A DNA stretch of 53,087 nucleotides from the NCBI RefSeq assembly GCF_000258495.1, contig NZ_AJLG01000008.1, forward strand, positions 1 through 53,087, in the 5' to 3' direction. Position numbers and translations under genes: made by a program. Source of the DNA: Pedobacter agri PB92 (GTDB lineage Bacteria; Bacteroidota; Bacteroidia; Sphingobacteriales; Sphingobacteriaceae). Below are positions 8,367 through 16,728 of the stretch, one piece after another. Below the pieces are notes generated by a model. That model saw only the letters and a program-made list of their open reading frames with translations. It was not told where the DNA came from and did no database searches. Each line of letters begins with the position of its first letter. The first letter of the stretch is position 1.

Positions 8367-10290
8367 TTATTTTTCTTGTTGATAAAGGCCTTTTTGATAA
8401 AGATATGCCGCCATCTGATAATAAGAGATTGCCTCATTTGTTAATTTTTCATCATCAGCTGTTTTTATTGCTGTACCTGTTTTAAAGTCAGGCTTAAAAG
8501 TGCCGAGTTTTCTATTGGGGTTTAAAACCATCAGTTTTCCGTTATGCAAATAACCTAGGCTTTGGTAGGTACTAATAAAAGCTCGTTGCTCATCGTCTTT
8601 CATCTTAAAAACATTATGGCCAAAGAACTTACTTTTATAGCTGAAATTGAGATAACCTAAAATGGTTGGACCGATATCCAGTTGTGCGGTAAGTTTTTCA
8701 AATTTAGATGGTGCGATGTGTGCAGGGGCATAAAAAATCATCGGAATATGGTACTTATCAACCGGTAATTGTACTTTACCTGCACTCGATGCGCAATGAT
8801 CTGCTACGATAACAAATAAGGTATTCGAAAACCATGGCTTTTTTCGGGCATCTTTAATAAATTTTCCGATGGCATAATCGGTGTATTTTACAGCGCCTTC
8901 TCTACTGATTTTTGACGGAATATCTATTCTACCTTCAGGATAGGTATACGGACGATGATTGGAAACCGTCATGATTTGTGCGAAAAACGGTTTTTTATGT
9001 TTAAAATCCTCATCGAGTTCTCTTATCGAAAGCGTAAAAAGATCTTCATCGGCAACGCCCCAAATATTTGAATAATGTACTTCCGAATCTTTCAAAGCAT
9101 TTCTGTCGGTTACCTTATAACCATTTTGAGAAAAAAAATTCAGACATGTTGTCGAAATAGCCATAACCACCATAAATAAAATGTGAATTGTAACCTTTAC
9201 TCCGGAAGATACTGCCCAGGGTAAAGAGGTTTTTATTGTCTGGCCGTTTTACGATAGATTGGCCGGGTGTTGGTGGAATGCAAAGCGATAATGCCTCCAA
9301 ACCTCTAACTGTTCGGGTTCCTGAAGCATATAAATTCGTGAACAATATTCCTGATTTTGCAAGTGTGTCCAGTTCTGGCGTAATGTGCTGTGTATTACCA
9401 AAGCTCCCTAAAAATTCTGCACTTAAACTTTCAACACTAATAAGCACCACATTCATCCTATTTTCGGGTTTACTTTCATTTACCATTCTTGTGGTGTATC
9501 GGTAATGATTATTGTTACTGCCTGTTTCCTGGTTGTAGATTTTTTTAATGATGGATTCTACTTTCGGGAGTGGTAGCGTTTTGTAAAAAGTGTTGTAATC
9601 CAGCTGGTTATTCCAAAAGGCAAAACCAAAATCGTACATGCCATTACCAGAAAGTTCATTTACATATTGGTTACTGCTTTGATATTTCCACTTATGGCTT
9701 AAGCCGAAATAAACAACTATCGGTATAATGAGTAAAACTAGTGCAGTTAAGCTTCTGTTTTTGAATTTTGAATCAACATAATTTACTGGCCATATCAGTT
9801 TTCTAAGCATAAAAACTGCAACGGAAGTTAAAGCAATAATTATAATTAATATGGTGTTGATTGGATAAGACTGACGAATATTACCGATTACCTCCGTGGT
9901 GTAAACCAGATAATCAACGGCTATAAAATTATACCTTACCGAAAACTCTTCCCAAAAAAACCATTCTGATATTGCGTTGAATATGAGCGTAAGAACAATA
10001 ATAAAAAAGTAAATAAAAATTAAAATCCCATTGGTTTTTCGACGATACCATTTTGAAGGTAAGACCCATAAATAGATGATCAGTGGGATGCAGGCAAACG
10101 ATGCCGCTGCCAGATCGTATAAAAAACCAACTAAAAATATTTTCAAAATATTGGCTACGGTCCAATCGATATCATGATTTGAAAACAGCAACAATACTAT
10201 CCTGGTAAGTAATGAAACTACACAAAGGAGCAAAGCAGCAAGTAATACAGGCGAAAATCTATACTTAAAGAGTTGGTTAAACTTGGCCAT
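8367..10290 (-). CDS. LtaS-like membrane sulfatase-fold transferase, split by a +1 frameshift
   Basis: The first part (10290 to about 9115) encodes an N-terminal membrane domain of about five helices (residues 10-190). The extracytoplasmic alkaline-phosphatase-fold domain then starts at VVLISVESLSAEFLG (metal ligand) with SGTRTVRGLEAL, whose Thr is the likely nucleophile. The second part (upstream end near 9135 to 8367) carries FFSQNGYKV, VIVADHCASSAGK (metal Asp/His) and KYHIPMIFYAP. They join exactly if one base is removed from a run of eight (9131-9138). Full length would be about 640 residues. LtaS relatives transfer phosphoglycerol or phosphoethanolamine from phospholipids; lipoteichoic acid itself is not expected in a Gram-negative, so an envelope glycan or lipid A acceptor is inferred. 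It is divergent from the two-component genes and shares their promoter boxes. Confidence 0.85.
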
Positions 10291-10325
10291 TTACAATTTT
10301 GGATAGGGATAGTTAAATAAGAGTA

Positions 10326-10357
10326 CGAAGTTAGATTTCAATTCTGTAGAAATTCTG
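10326..10357 (-). promoter_or_regulatory. Direct-repeat response-regulator box plus -7 element, LtaS-like gene promoter
   Basis: The minus strand reads CAGAATTTCTACAGAATT (10357-10340): two CAGAATT boxes 11 bp apart. A 6-nt spacer and TAACTTCG (10333-10326), one mismatch from TAnnTTTG, follow. The start codon is 36 bp further down. The 11-bp tandem spacing is typical of OmpR/PhoB-family operators, and the boxes cover the -33 region. Confidence 0.75.
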
Positions 10358-10387
10358 AAGTTTTGCTTTGAGCGTTGCTTCTTGCTA

Positions 10388-10419
10388 CAGAATTCCTACA
10401 GAATTGCTTTTTAACGTTG
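10388..10419 (+). promoter_or_regulatory. Direct-repeat response-regulator box plus -7 element, two-component operon promoter
   Basis: CAGAATTCCTACAGAATT (10388-10405), a 6-nt spacer, then TAACGTTG (10412-10419), one mismatch from TAnnTTTG. It lies 31-34 bp upstream of the regulator start and points in the opposite direction to the box at 10326-10357, so the pair forms a divergent control region. Autoregulation is inferred. Confidence 0.75.
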
Positions 10420-10449
10420 TATAAAATCAGGCACAAATCGCTATTTTAC

Positions 10450-11130
10450 ATGATGAAAATTTTGGTCATTGAGGATGAACAGGCTTTGTATGAAAGCATT
10501 TTAACCTATTTTACCGGTGAGGGAAATGTGTGCGAACATGCTCCTGATTTTAATTCGGCCATCCAAAAAATAGAACTATACCACTATGACTGCATACTGC
10601 TGGATTTAGGGCTTCCTGACGGTGAAGGTTTAGAGTTGTTATCCAGACTTAAAAAATTAAATAAGAAAGATGGCGTGTTGATCATTTCAGCCCGCCATTC
10701 ATTAGATGACAGGCTTGCAGGCCTCGATCTTGGTGCTGATGATTATCTGGTCAAACCTTTCCATCTTTCAGAATTAAAAGCCAGGGTGAGTGCCATTGTA
10801 CGCCGCAAAAATTTTGACGGAGATAATGTGATCAGGTTTAATGAAATTAATGTTGATGTATTTGCCATGACCATAACCGTAAATAATAAGCCCTTGAGTT
10901 TAACCAAGAAAGAATTTGATTTGCTGGTTTATTTTCTTTCCAACAAAAATAAAGTAGTTACCAAAAACGCCATGGCAGAACATCTTTGGGGTGATGAAAT
11001 GGATCTATCCGATGATTTTGATTTTATTTATACGCATGTTAAAAACCTGAAAAAGAAACTTGCTGAGGCGACCTGTAAAGATTATATCAAATCCGTGTAT
11101 GGTATTGGCTATAAATTTACCGCGATATGA
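10450..11130 (+). CDS. OmpR-family response regulator
   Basis: Receiver domain (residues 1-115) followed by a winged-helix effector domain (about 125-226). Visible are the acidic pair IEDE, the phospho-acceptor Asp in CILLDLGLPDGEG (about residue 51), the Lys in DDYLVKPFHLSELKARV, and the wHTH segment LTKKEFDLLVYFLSNKNKVV...YIKSVYGIGYKF. Two adjacent ATGs (10450, 10453) are possible starts, and both give a normal 226-227 residue regulator. Its stop overlaps the kinase start by four bases (ATGA), so the pair is translationally coupled. The 11-bp direct repeats in nearby promoters are its likely binding sites. Confidence 0.93.
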   Translation: MMKILVIEDEQALYESILTYFTGEGNVCEHAPDFNSAIQKIELYHYDCILLDLGLPDGEGLELLSRLKKLNKKDGVLIISARHSLDDRLAGLDLGADDYLVKPFHLSELKARVSAIVRRKNFDGDNVIRFNEINVDVFAMTITVNNKPLSLTKKEFDLLVYFLSNKNKVVTKNAMAEHLWGDEMDLSDDFDFIYTHVKNLKKKLAEATCKDYIKSVYGIGYKFTAI

Positions 11131-12374
11131 AATTATCCAGTCGCTATAACCAGGTTAACATCTTCACTTCGCTCATTATCCTGGTGATCACCGGGTTTAT
11201 CTATTATCTGTTTATCCATTTGATATTGACAAATAAACTGGATAAAGATTTAGCCGTTGAAGAAGAAGAGATTAGACAATATACCCATACTTACCAAAAA
11301 TTGCCGCTGCCGGCAAGTTACATCGACCAGCAGCTCTCTTTCACGCAAGCACCCGATAGCTTAGCCGGATTTCGCGAATTTAGTTATGTCGGCTACCTGA
11401 ACCCGAAAGATAATGAAGAAGAACCAGGAAGAAGACTCGTCACAACAGTTAATTTAAAGGGTAAAACCATTTTGATTACCATTACAAAATCAAGGGTCGA
11501 ATCAGAAGATTTGGTTCGGGTAATTTTTTTGATCACCCTGGCGGTAACCCTGATTTTGCTGATTTCGCTTTTCGTAATTAACCGCTTTTTGCTGAACAGA
11601 CTTTGGCAACCGTTTTATAATATCCTAAAAAAAATGAAATCATTTGAGGTGAGCAAGATGGAAACCATCACCGCAGAACCCACTAAAATAGATGAATTTA
11701 TTGAGCTAAATAGTTCGGTAAATGCCATGGCCAGCCGGGTTAGGCAAGATTATAAGGAGTTAAAAACCTTTACAGATAATGCTTCGCATGAAATGATGAC
11801 GCCGCTAGCGGTGATCAATTCAAAACTCGATTCGCTATTACAAACGGAAGCTTTTACCGCTCAGCAAGGTGCAATTTTGGAGGATATTTATCAGGCCACA
11901 GGCAAGCTTTCGCGATTGCATCAATCGCTGCTGTTGCTGGCTAAAATCGAAAACAACTTAATTGCTGACACGCAAGATGTTGATTTTAAACTACTCGTAG
12001 AATTGAAATTAAGGCAATTTCAAGAACTTTTTGAGCAAGGAGGATTAAGTTTAGAATTGGATTTGGAAAATAAAACTGTTCACATGAGCCGTTATTTAGC
12101 AGATATTTCATTAAATAATCTTTTTAGCAACGCGGTAAGGCATAATATTAAGGGAGGCAAAATAGTAATTAAACTTTCGGAAGCAGCTTTGGTTATCTCT
12201 AATAGCGGAAAGGGTTTTGAATTGAGAGATCATCTTTTCGACCGCTTTTCAAAATCAAGTGAATCAGAAGGAATGGGATTGGGTCTCGCCATAACAAAAC
12301 AAATCTGTAATCTTTACGGATATGAAATTTCATACGATCACGATGAAATGCATACATTTTCAATCCTTTTCTAA
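11127..12374 (+). CDS. Sensor histidine kinase, partner of the upstream regulator
   Basis: A 415-residue membrane kinase. Transmembrane helices are at about 14-35 and 131-152, with a roughly 95-residue periplasmic sensor between. HAMP-like linker is at 153-210, the H-box NASHEMMTPLAVI has His221, and the C-terminal ATPase domain has NNLFSNAVRHN and GMGLGLAITKQICNLYG. The sensor region is acidic near its start (EEEEI); whether it senses cations, peptides or lipids is unknown. An intact run of seven T inside the gene (near 11525) shows that long homopolymers here are not always broken. Confidence 0.93.
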   Translation: MKLSSRYNQVNIFTSLIILVITGFIYYLFIHLILTNKLDKDLAVEEEEIRQYTHTYQKLPLPASYIDQQLSFTQAPDSLAGFREFSYVGYLNPKDNEEEPGRRLVTTVNLKGKTILITITKSRVESEDLVRVIFLITLAVTLILLISLFVINRFLLNRLWQPFYNILKKMKSFEVSKMETITAEPTKIDEFIELNSSVNAMASRVRQDYKELKTFTDNASHEMMTPLAVINSKLDSLLQTEAFTAQQGAILEDIYQATGKLSRLHQSLLLLAKIENNLIADTQDVDFKLLVELKLRQFQELFEQGGLSLELDLENKTVHMSRYLADISLNNLFSNAVRHNIKGGKIVIKLSEAALVISNSGKGFELRDHLFDRFSKSSESEGMGLGLAITKQICNLYGYEISYDHDEMHTFSILF

Positions 12375-12389
12375 TCCCGTTATCAACTA

Positions 12390-12421
12390 CAGAATTCCTA
12401 CATAATTGCATTTTAGTTTTG
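12390..12421 (+). promoter_or_regulatory. Direct-repeat response-regulator box plus consensus -7 element, PAP2 promoter
   Basis: CAGAATTCCTACATAATT (12390-12407), a 6-nt spacer, then TAGTTTTG (12414-12421), a perfect TAnnTTTG. The first 12 bases match the promoter of the regulator gene exactly. The position of the -7 element implies a transcript start near 12427 and favours the PAP2 start codons at 12434 or 12437. Confidence 0.8.
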
Positions 12422-12433
12422 ATGAAAATTAAA

Positions 12434-13270
12434 ATGATGAAAAAGATTTTACAGTTAAATCGAGTTAGAGCGGGGGTGTACAATACTTGTTTTTCATTGC
12501 TGCTTTTTGTCATGATCGCATTTTCCTCATTTGCTCAACATACCGATTCATCAAATAACACCAAGGTTGCTGATTCATCCAGGCGGTGGTACAGCGGTTA
12601 TCTTGTACCAAAAAGGAAATTTAACGTGGTGCCGATCATTATTCCTACTGCACTCATAGGTTATGGTTTCACAGCCGTTTATGATCATGGAGCGTTAAAA
12701 CAACTGGATCTCAGTACAAAGGATGAACTTCAGGAAGATCATCCGCTATTTGCAGCACATGTTGATGATTATATCCAGTTTGCACCTGCTGCTGCAGTTT
12801 ATGCTTTGAATCTTTCGGGTATAAAAGGTAAGCATAATCTGTTTGATGCTTCCATGTTATATTTAACCTCAGCGGCAATTATGGGTTTATCAACACATTT
12901 TGTAAAACAAGGTGTAGGCAGAATGCGACCGAACGGAAATGGTGAAAACTCTTTTCCATCTGGCCATACAGCATCTGCTTTTATGGCTGCGGAATTTCTG
13001 CACCAGGAATATAAAGATGTTAATCCATGGATAGGGTACGCAGGTTATTTTGTGGCCTCAGCTACTGGAACGCTGAGGATGTATAATAACAAACATTGGT
13101 TTAGTGATGTTGTTGCCGGTGCCGGCTTCGGAATTGCCTCCACCAAGATCGCCTATCTAGTTTATCCTTACATGAAACAAGTTTTCAGTAAGAAGAAAGA
13201 AAGCCAGTTTACCCTTATGCCTTTTTACCAACCAGCAGCATCAAGTTTAATGCTAACGGGCCGTTTTTAA
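12434..13270 (+). CDS. PAP2-family membrane-associated phosphatase
   Basis: The type 2 phosphatidic acid phosphatase signature is complete: KQGVGRMRP (K-x6-RP), FPSGHTAS and RMYNNKHWFSDVVAG (R-x5-H-x3-D). An N-terminal signal or anchor (MKKILQ...SLLLFVMIAFSSFAQ) suggests export. PAP2 enzymes dephosphorylate lipid phosphates such as undecaprenyl pyrophosphate, phosphatidylglycerol phosphate or lipid A. The linked two-component system and the LtaS-like transferase make an envelope-lipid substrate likely, but which one cannot be read from sequence. ATGs at 12422, 12434 and 12437 are all possible; the promoter position favours the later two. Confidence 0.88.
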   Translation: MMKKILQLNRVRAGVYNTCFSLLLFVMIAFSSFAQHTDSSNNTKVADSSRRWYSGYLVPKRKFNVVPIIIPTALIGYGFTAVYDHGALKQLDLSTKDELQEDHPLFAAHVDDYIQFAPAAAVYALNLSGIKGKHNLFDASMLYLTSAAIMGLSTHFVKQGVGRMRPNGNGENSFPSGHTASAFMAAEFLHQEYKDVNPWIGYAGYFVASATGTLRMYNNKHWFSDVVAGAGFGIASTKIAYLVYPYMKQVFSKKKESQFTLMPFYQPAASSLMLTGRF

Positions 13271-13326
13271 ATTATAGAAATTGGATAACACATTGTTGGA
13301 ATCTTTTTTGAGCAGGATGAACAGTA

Positions 13327-13797
13327 TTACTTCCTGTAATCCGCATCCGATACCGGCTCCAGCCATTTTGTTGGCCCATGCTGTCTACCAGTGATGGCAA
13401 TTTGGACAAATGCTGTATCCAGACTGGCTCCGTGCCAATGCGCCAGATTTGGCGGGCACTTTATACTATCTCCTTTGCGCAATACTATTTTAGCTTTTCC
13501 CTTTTCCTGGTAATAGCCAACACCCTCAGTTACAAGTAAAATTTGCCCCGCAGGATGCGTATGCCAGTTGCTCCTCGCTCCGGCGGAAAAAGTTACATTG
13601 CCTACTGCGTTCTCATTTAAACTATCCGGATCTACCAGAGATTTCACCCAAACATCGCCTTTAAAATTGCTATTGGTATTTTTATCTCCCTGAGGGAAAA
13701 GTAAATTACTCGTATATTTTGTTTGTTCACCCTCTTTACAGGCTGCTGTAAACATGAATAGTAAAACTGCCAGGTTTTTAAGATTATTTTTCATCAT
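13327..13797 (-). CDS. Cupin-domain lipoprotein
   Basis: A 156-residue protein with a lipobox-like N-terminus (LLFMFTAAC, Cys about residue 20), predicting lipid attachment after export. The single cupin domain contains the metal-binding motif WHTHPAGQILLVTEG and the second motif PNLAHWHGA. It closely resembles the cupin at 16115-16570: both carry GDVW, HPAGQIL, EGxGYYQEKGKA, IKCxP, HWHGAS and VSDA. The two paralogues bracket a five-gene minus-strand cluster. Enzymatic activity cannot be assigned; many such cupins occur with carboxymuconolactone decarboxylase-like proteins. Confidence 0.85.
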   Translation of the reverse strand: MMKNNLKNLAVLLFMFTAACKEGEQTKYTSNLLFPQGDKNTNSNFKGDVWVKSLVDPDSLNENAVGNVTFSAGARSNWHTHPAGQILLVTEGVGYYQEKGKAKIVLRKGDSIKCPPNLAHWHGASLDTAFVQIAITGRQHGPTKWLEPVSDADYRK

Positions 13798-13815
13798 GAT
13801 AATATGAAGCCATTG

Positions 13816-14550
13816 TTATTTGTTAGGTATTTGCTTTTTGCTGTTCACGATTGCCGTTAAAACAACATTAGCTTTCTCTGCGTCTTTTCTGCCTATCTCA
13901 TTCCCAATGATGGTAATAAACTGACGCAACTGCTCGGGCGTGATGCCCAGATTTAAACAGATTCCGAAATGCGAGTTTAGCATAGGTTCCACACCTCCAA
14001 TGCTGCTTAAAACGGATACGGTGATCAGTTCCCGGTCTGCAAAACTCAGTATATCTCTTTCAAAAATATCAGCGAAGAGATGTTCTTTAAGAAAGATTTC
14101 AATTTCAGGGGAAAAAGCAGCGTATCCGGCCTTTGGCCCATCTTGCGACGCACCGGTAAGTGTTTCCAATACTGATTTACCTCTTTCAAATTTACTCCTA
14201 TCATCATGAATAGGAGTAGCCTGTTTGCCCAGGTTCTCTTTGATGCCTTGTTTTTTGCGCTCGTCAAGCACCACCATAAAAGTTTGCAATCCGCGGATGC
14301 TTCTCGGAAATCCACAATAGGCATAAAGGTGAACAAGTGTTTCCTTAATTTCATTTACAGTTAATCCGGCCTGAAGCCCGGCGGCAAGTTGTTTTTTAAG
14401 GGGTATCAAATCTCCCTTTGCTGTCAACGCTGAGATGATAATAAGTTTTTGTTGCTTGATGGTTAATGTTTTGCTTAACGGTTTCTCCTTTGCAGGGCTA
14501 AATCCCATAAAACCCATTAAAAAAAATATTACGATGATTAATTTTTTCAT
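13816..14550 (-). CDS. Exported double-domain carboxymuconolactone decarboxylase-like protein
   Basis: A 244-residue protein with an N-terminal signal peptide (MKKLIIVIFFLMGFMGFSPA) and two CMD-like (AhpD-fold) repeats. The first is around 30-110 (KQQKLIIISALTAKGDL...ETLVHLYAYCGFPRSIRG). The second is around 155-235 (RELITVSVLSSIGG...SHFGICLNLGITPEQLRQF). A single Cys is visible in each repeat rather than the CxxC of AhpD, so a peroxidase role is doubtful. Its start overlaps the upstream hydrolase stop by four bases (ATGA on the minus strand), indicating translational coupling. Confidence 0.87.
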   Translation of the reverse strand: MKKLIIVIFFLMGFMGFSPAKEKPLSKTLTIKQQKLIIISALTAKGDLIPLKKQLAAGLQAGLTVNEIKETLVHLYAYCGFPRSIRGLQTFMVVLDERKKQGIKENLGKQATPIHDDRSKFERGKSVLETLTGASQDGPKAGYAAFSPEIEIFLKEHLFADIFERDILSFADRELITVSVLSSIGGVEPMLNSHFGICLNLGITPEQLRQFITIIGNEIGRKDAEKANVVLTAIVNSKKQIPNK

Positions 14551-15620
14551 TTTTGATCAAGTTTTTTGTCGTGCAACCATTTTGCAACTACCTCCGCTAT
14601 TTCCTTGTTGTTTAAATCAGACATAATAAAGTGGGTATTGCCTTTAATTCCGATTTCGGGTAAATGGACAATAGTTACATCGCCGCCGTGTGCGTTGACA
14701 ACTTTAGCCCATTGTCGTCCGGTAGCCAGAACTCCTCGCCAAAAATTTAATGACGCTGCATTGGTATTCTCTTTGGGGATGAAATCACCAAAATAAACTA
14801 CAATAGGGATTTTGGTTAACTTGTTAAACTCGTTTAGCGGCAATCCTTTGCCACCTCTATTTCCTTCGGGTACTTCACCTTCAGGAAAGTCAAATCCACC
14901 CGGCTCAATTGCAACAATCGCCTTTACATGTTCATTTTTGATTGCCGTTTTCCAGCCGGGAGCACCACCTGCAGAATGCGTGAACAAAATCCCATCTCCC
15001 GACCGATCAAAAACTGATGACATTGCATTTACCACCATTGATTCATCTACACTGCCAGTATTCGGAGTCATCATACGAAAAAATTTATCCATTGATAAAC
15101 TATCTTTAGGGAATTGAATTCCAGCATTAAATGCCGGATAAAGACCAATGCGAAACTGCGTGTACCAGGTTTGATCGTCAGGAACGGCCGTAACTTGTGC
15201 TGGTTTTGTGGTCTGGCCCGCGGCACCGCGTCCAGGCTGATCAACAAGGTAGGTACTATAGCCCTTTCTTAAAAATAAATCAGAAAATCCTTCTCTTCCA
15301 TCGGCAGTGGTTTGCCAGCTTCGCCTGCTTTGACCATAACCATGAAGAAAAACCAAGGCATGTTTTTTTGCCTTTTGAGGAATCTGGTAGAACACGTCAG
15401 CATGATCACCGTGTCGGGTTTGTCCGCCTTGCGGTACGTTCCACGGTTTAAGTGCATCAAATACGCCATCACTTTTTATAACCGAACCACCGGCAGAAAA
15501 CGCACCCTGATCAACAATAACCAGTGGTTTTTGATTAAATTTCTTCTGGGCATACGATGAGGTATAACCCATGATCAGCAAGCAAATTGAGCTAAAATAA
15601 ATTTTAAGTGGTTTTTTCAT
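14547..15620 (-). CDS. Secreted alpha/beta-hydrolase
   Basis: A 357-residue protein with a signal peptide (MKKPLKIYFSSICLLIMGYTSSYA). The alpha/beta-hydrolase fold is indicated by FLHGYGQSRRSW (oxyanion-hole HG), DQPGRGAAG, and the nucleophile elbow FTHSAGGAPG with the catalytic Ser. A late GNTHFIM supplies a candidate catalytic His. The substrate is unknown; esterase or lactonase activity is plausible. It is the second of five minus-strand genes and is coupled to the CMD-like gene by a 4-bp overlap. Confidence 0.87.
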   Translation of the reverse strand: MKKPLKIYFSSICLLIMGYTSSYAQKKFNQKPLVIVDQGAFSAGGSVIKSDGVFDALKPWNVPQGGQTRHGDHADVFYQIPQKAKKHALVFLHGYGQSRRSWQTTADGREGFSDLFLRKGYSTYLVDQPGRGAAGQTTKPAQVTAVPDDQTWYTQFRIGLYPAFNAGIQFPKDSLSMDKFFRMMTPNTGSVDESMVVNAMSSVFDRSGDGILFTHSAGGAPGWKTAIKNEHVKAIVAIEPGGFDFPEGEVPEGNRGGKGLPLNEFNKLTKIPIVVYFGDFIPKENTNAASLNFWRGVLATGRQWAKVVNAHGGDVTIVHLPEIGIKGNTHFIMSDLNNKEIAEVVAKWLHDKKLDQK

Positions 15621-15630
15621 AATTGATCAG

Positions 15631-16095
15631 CTATTTTGCAGGCTGGTTAATCTTGTTGAAGGAAAGTGAACCCATTTTCCAGCTACCATCTTTTTTAACA
15701 TAAACCTCGGTTACAATAAACGGATTGGTAACCTCATTGCGGCCAACCACCGCAAGTAAGGTAATTCTATTCAAAAGTATCGCGGTGTTTTCGATTATTT
15801 TTACAGAAGCCTCATGTACTTCTGCTTTTTTGTACCAGATGCCTCCACCTTTAATTACACTTATTTCGCGGTCTTTTCCCCAGCTTCCACCCATGTGCAC
15901 AAATACCGATTGTTCGTCAAATAGTTTTTCTAAAGCAGTTACGTTTTTGTCAGCCATCCAAACCCATTTCTCTTTTGAAAGATTTAAGATTTCCTGTTCT
16001 GTCGTTGTAGGCGTTTTAATCGGTTGGCTTTGCGTTTGCGCTATTGATATTTGGGTTAAGCCGATGAGTAGTAATCCAAAAATTAAAGTTTTCAT
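15631..16095 (-). CDS. Exported NTF2-like (DUF4440/SnoaL-type) protein
   Basis: A 154-residue protein with a signal peptide (MKTLIFGLLLIGLTQISIAQ) followed by one NTF2-like cone-fold domain: EILNLSKEKWVWMADKNVTALEKLFDEQSVFVHMGG and later ITLLAVVGRNEVTNPFIVTEVYVKKDGSWKM. Family members include small isomerases, dehydratases and non-catalytic binding proteins. It lies 10 bp upstream of the hydrolase, clearly in the same transcript. Confidence 0.85.
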   Translation of the reverse strand: MKTLIFGLLLIGLTQISIAQTQSQPIKTPTTTEQEILNLSKEKWVWMADKNVTALEKLFDEQSVFVHMGGSWGKDREISVIKGGGIWYKKAEVHEASVKIIENTAILLNRITLLAVVGRNEVTNPFIVTEVYVKKDGSWKMGSLSFNKINQPAK

Positions 16096-16114
16096 GAGTT
16101 TAGGTGTTAGGTTA

Positions 16115-16570
16115 TTATTGTTTTAAATTGTTGTATTCTGCATCGCTTACCCTTTGTAGCCAAACGGTTTTATTTTTTGCGCCGTTTGTACTTGCAGCAA
16201 TGTAACTAAAGATGCTTTTAGGTGAAGCTCCATGCCAATGCGGTACGCCTGGAACACATTTGATTATATCTCCTTTGTGCACCACCTGAATAGCTTTTCC
16301 TTTTTCCTGGTAGTATCCTGTTCCTTCGGTAATTATTAAAATCTGTCCGGCCGGGTGGATGTGCCAATCCAGTTTTGCTCCCGGCGCAAAGGTTGCAGTT
16401 GCCAAAGCACAATCAATTACACTATCCGCTTTATTCAGTTCGGTAAGCCATACATCGCCGGTATGATTGTTCGTTTTTGAAATTTCTCCTCGTGGGAATA
16501 TCGGAGTTTCCTGAGCCAGGCCACTTTTGGCCAACATCATTAAAAGAAACAGATAAAATACATTTTTCAT
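16115..16570 (-). CDS. Exported cupin-domain protein
   Basis: First gene of the five-gene cluster. The start at 16570 (MKNVFYLFLLMMLAKSGLAQ) gives a clean signal peptide and a 151-residue protein. The open frame continues upstream to 16657, but that part looks like leader sequence. The cupin motifs WHIHPAGQILIITEG and PGVPHWHGAS bind a metal in related proteins. It is paralogous to the cupin lipoprotein that ends the cluster but lacks its lipobox Cys. Confidence 0.85.
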   Translation of the reverse strand: MKNVFYLFLLMMLAKSGLAQETPIFPRGEISKTNNHTGDVWLTELNKADSVIDCALATATFAPGAKLDWHIHPAGQILIITEGTGYYQEKGKAIQVVHKGDIIKCVPGVPHWHGASPKSIFSYIAASTNGAKNKTVWLQRVSDAEYNNLKQ

Positions 16571-16704
16571 AAATTTATTATATAATGTTAGTGATGTTCC
16601 AAATTTCAGCATACCTAACCATGATGAGGGTAGACGGATTCCTGTATTTATAACCAATATTACTGATTGGATGATAGATATGAAAAAAGTGGAGTCCGAT
16701 TGTT

Positions 16705-16712
16705 TATTTTTG
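16705..16712 (+). promoter_or_regulatory. -7 promoter element of the AraC regulator
   Basis: TATTTTTG matches TAnnTTTG and lies 16 bp upstream of the ATG at 16729. Confidence 0.5.
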
Positions 16713-16728
16713 AGTAAGAAACGAGCAC

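Noticed and set aside
8367..10290. Calling the gene a lipoteichoic acid synthase
   Set aside because: The family resemblance is real, but a Gram-negative Bacteroidota cell is not expected to make lipoteichoic acid. The acceptor is left open.
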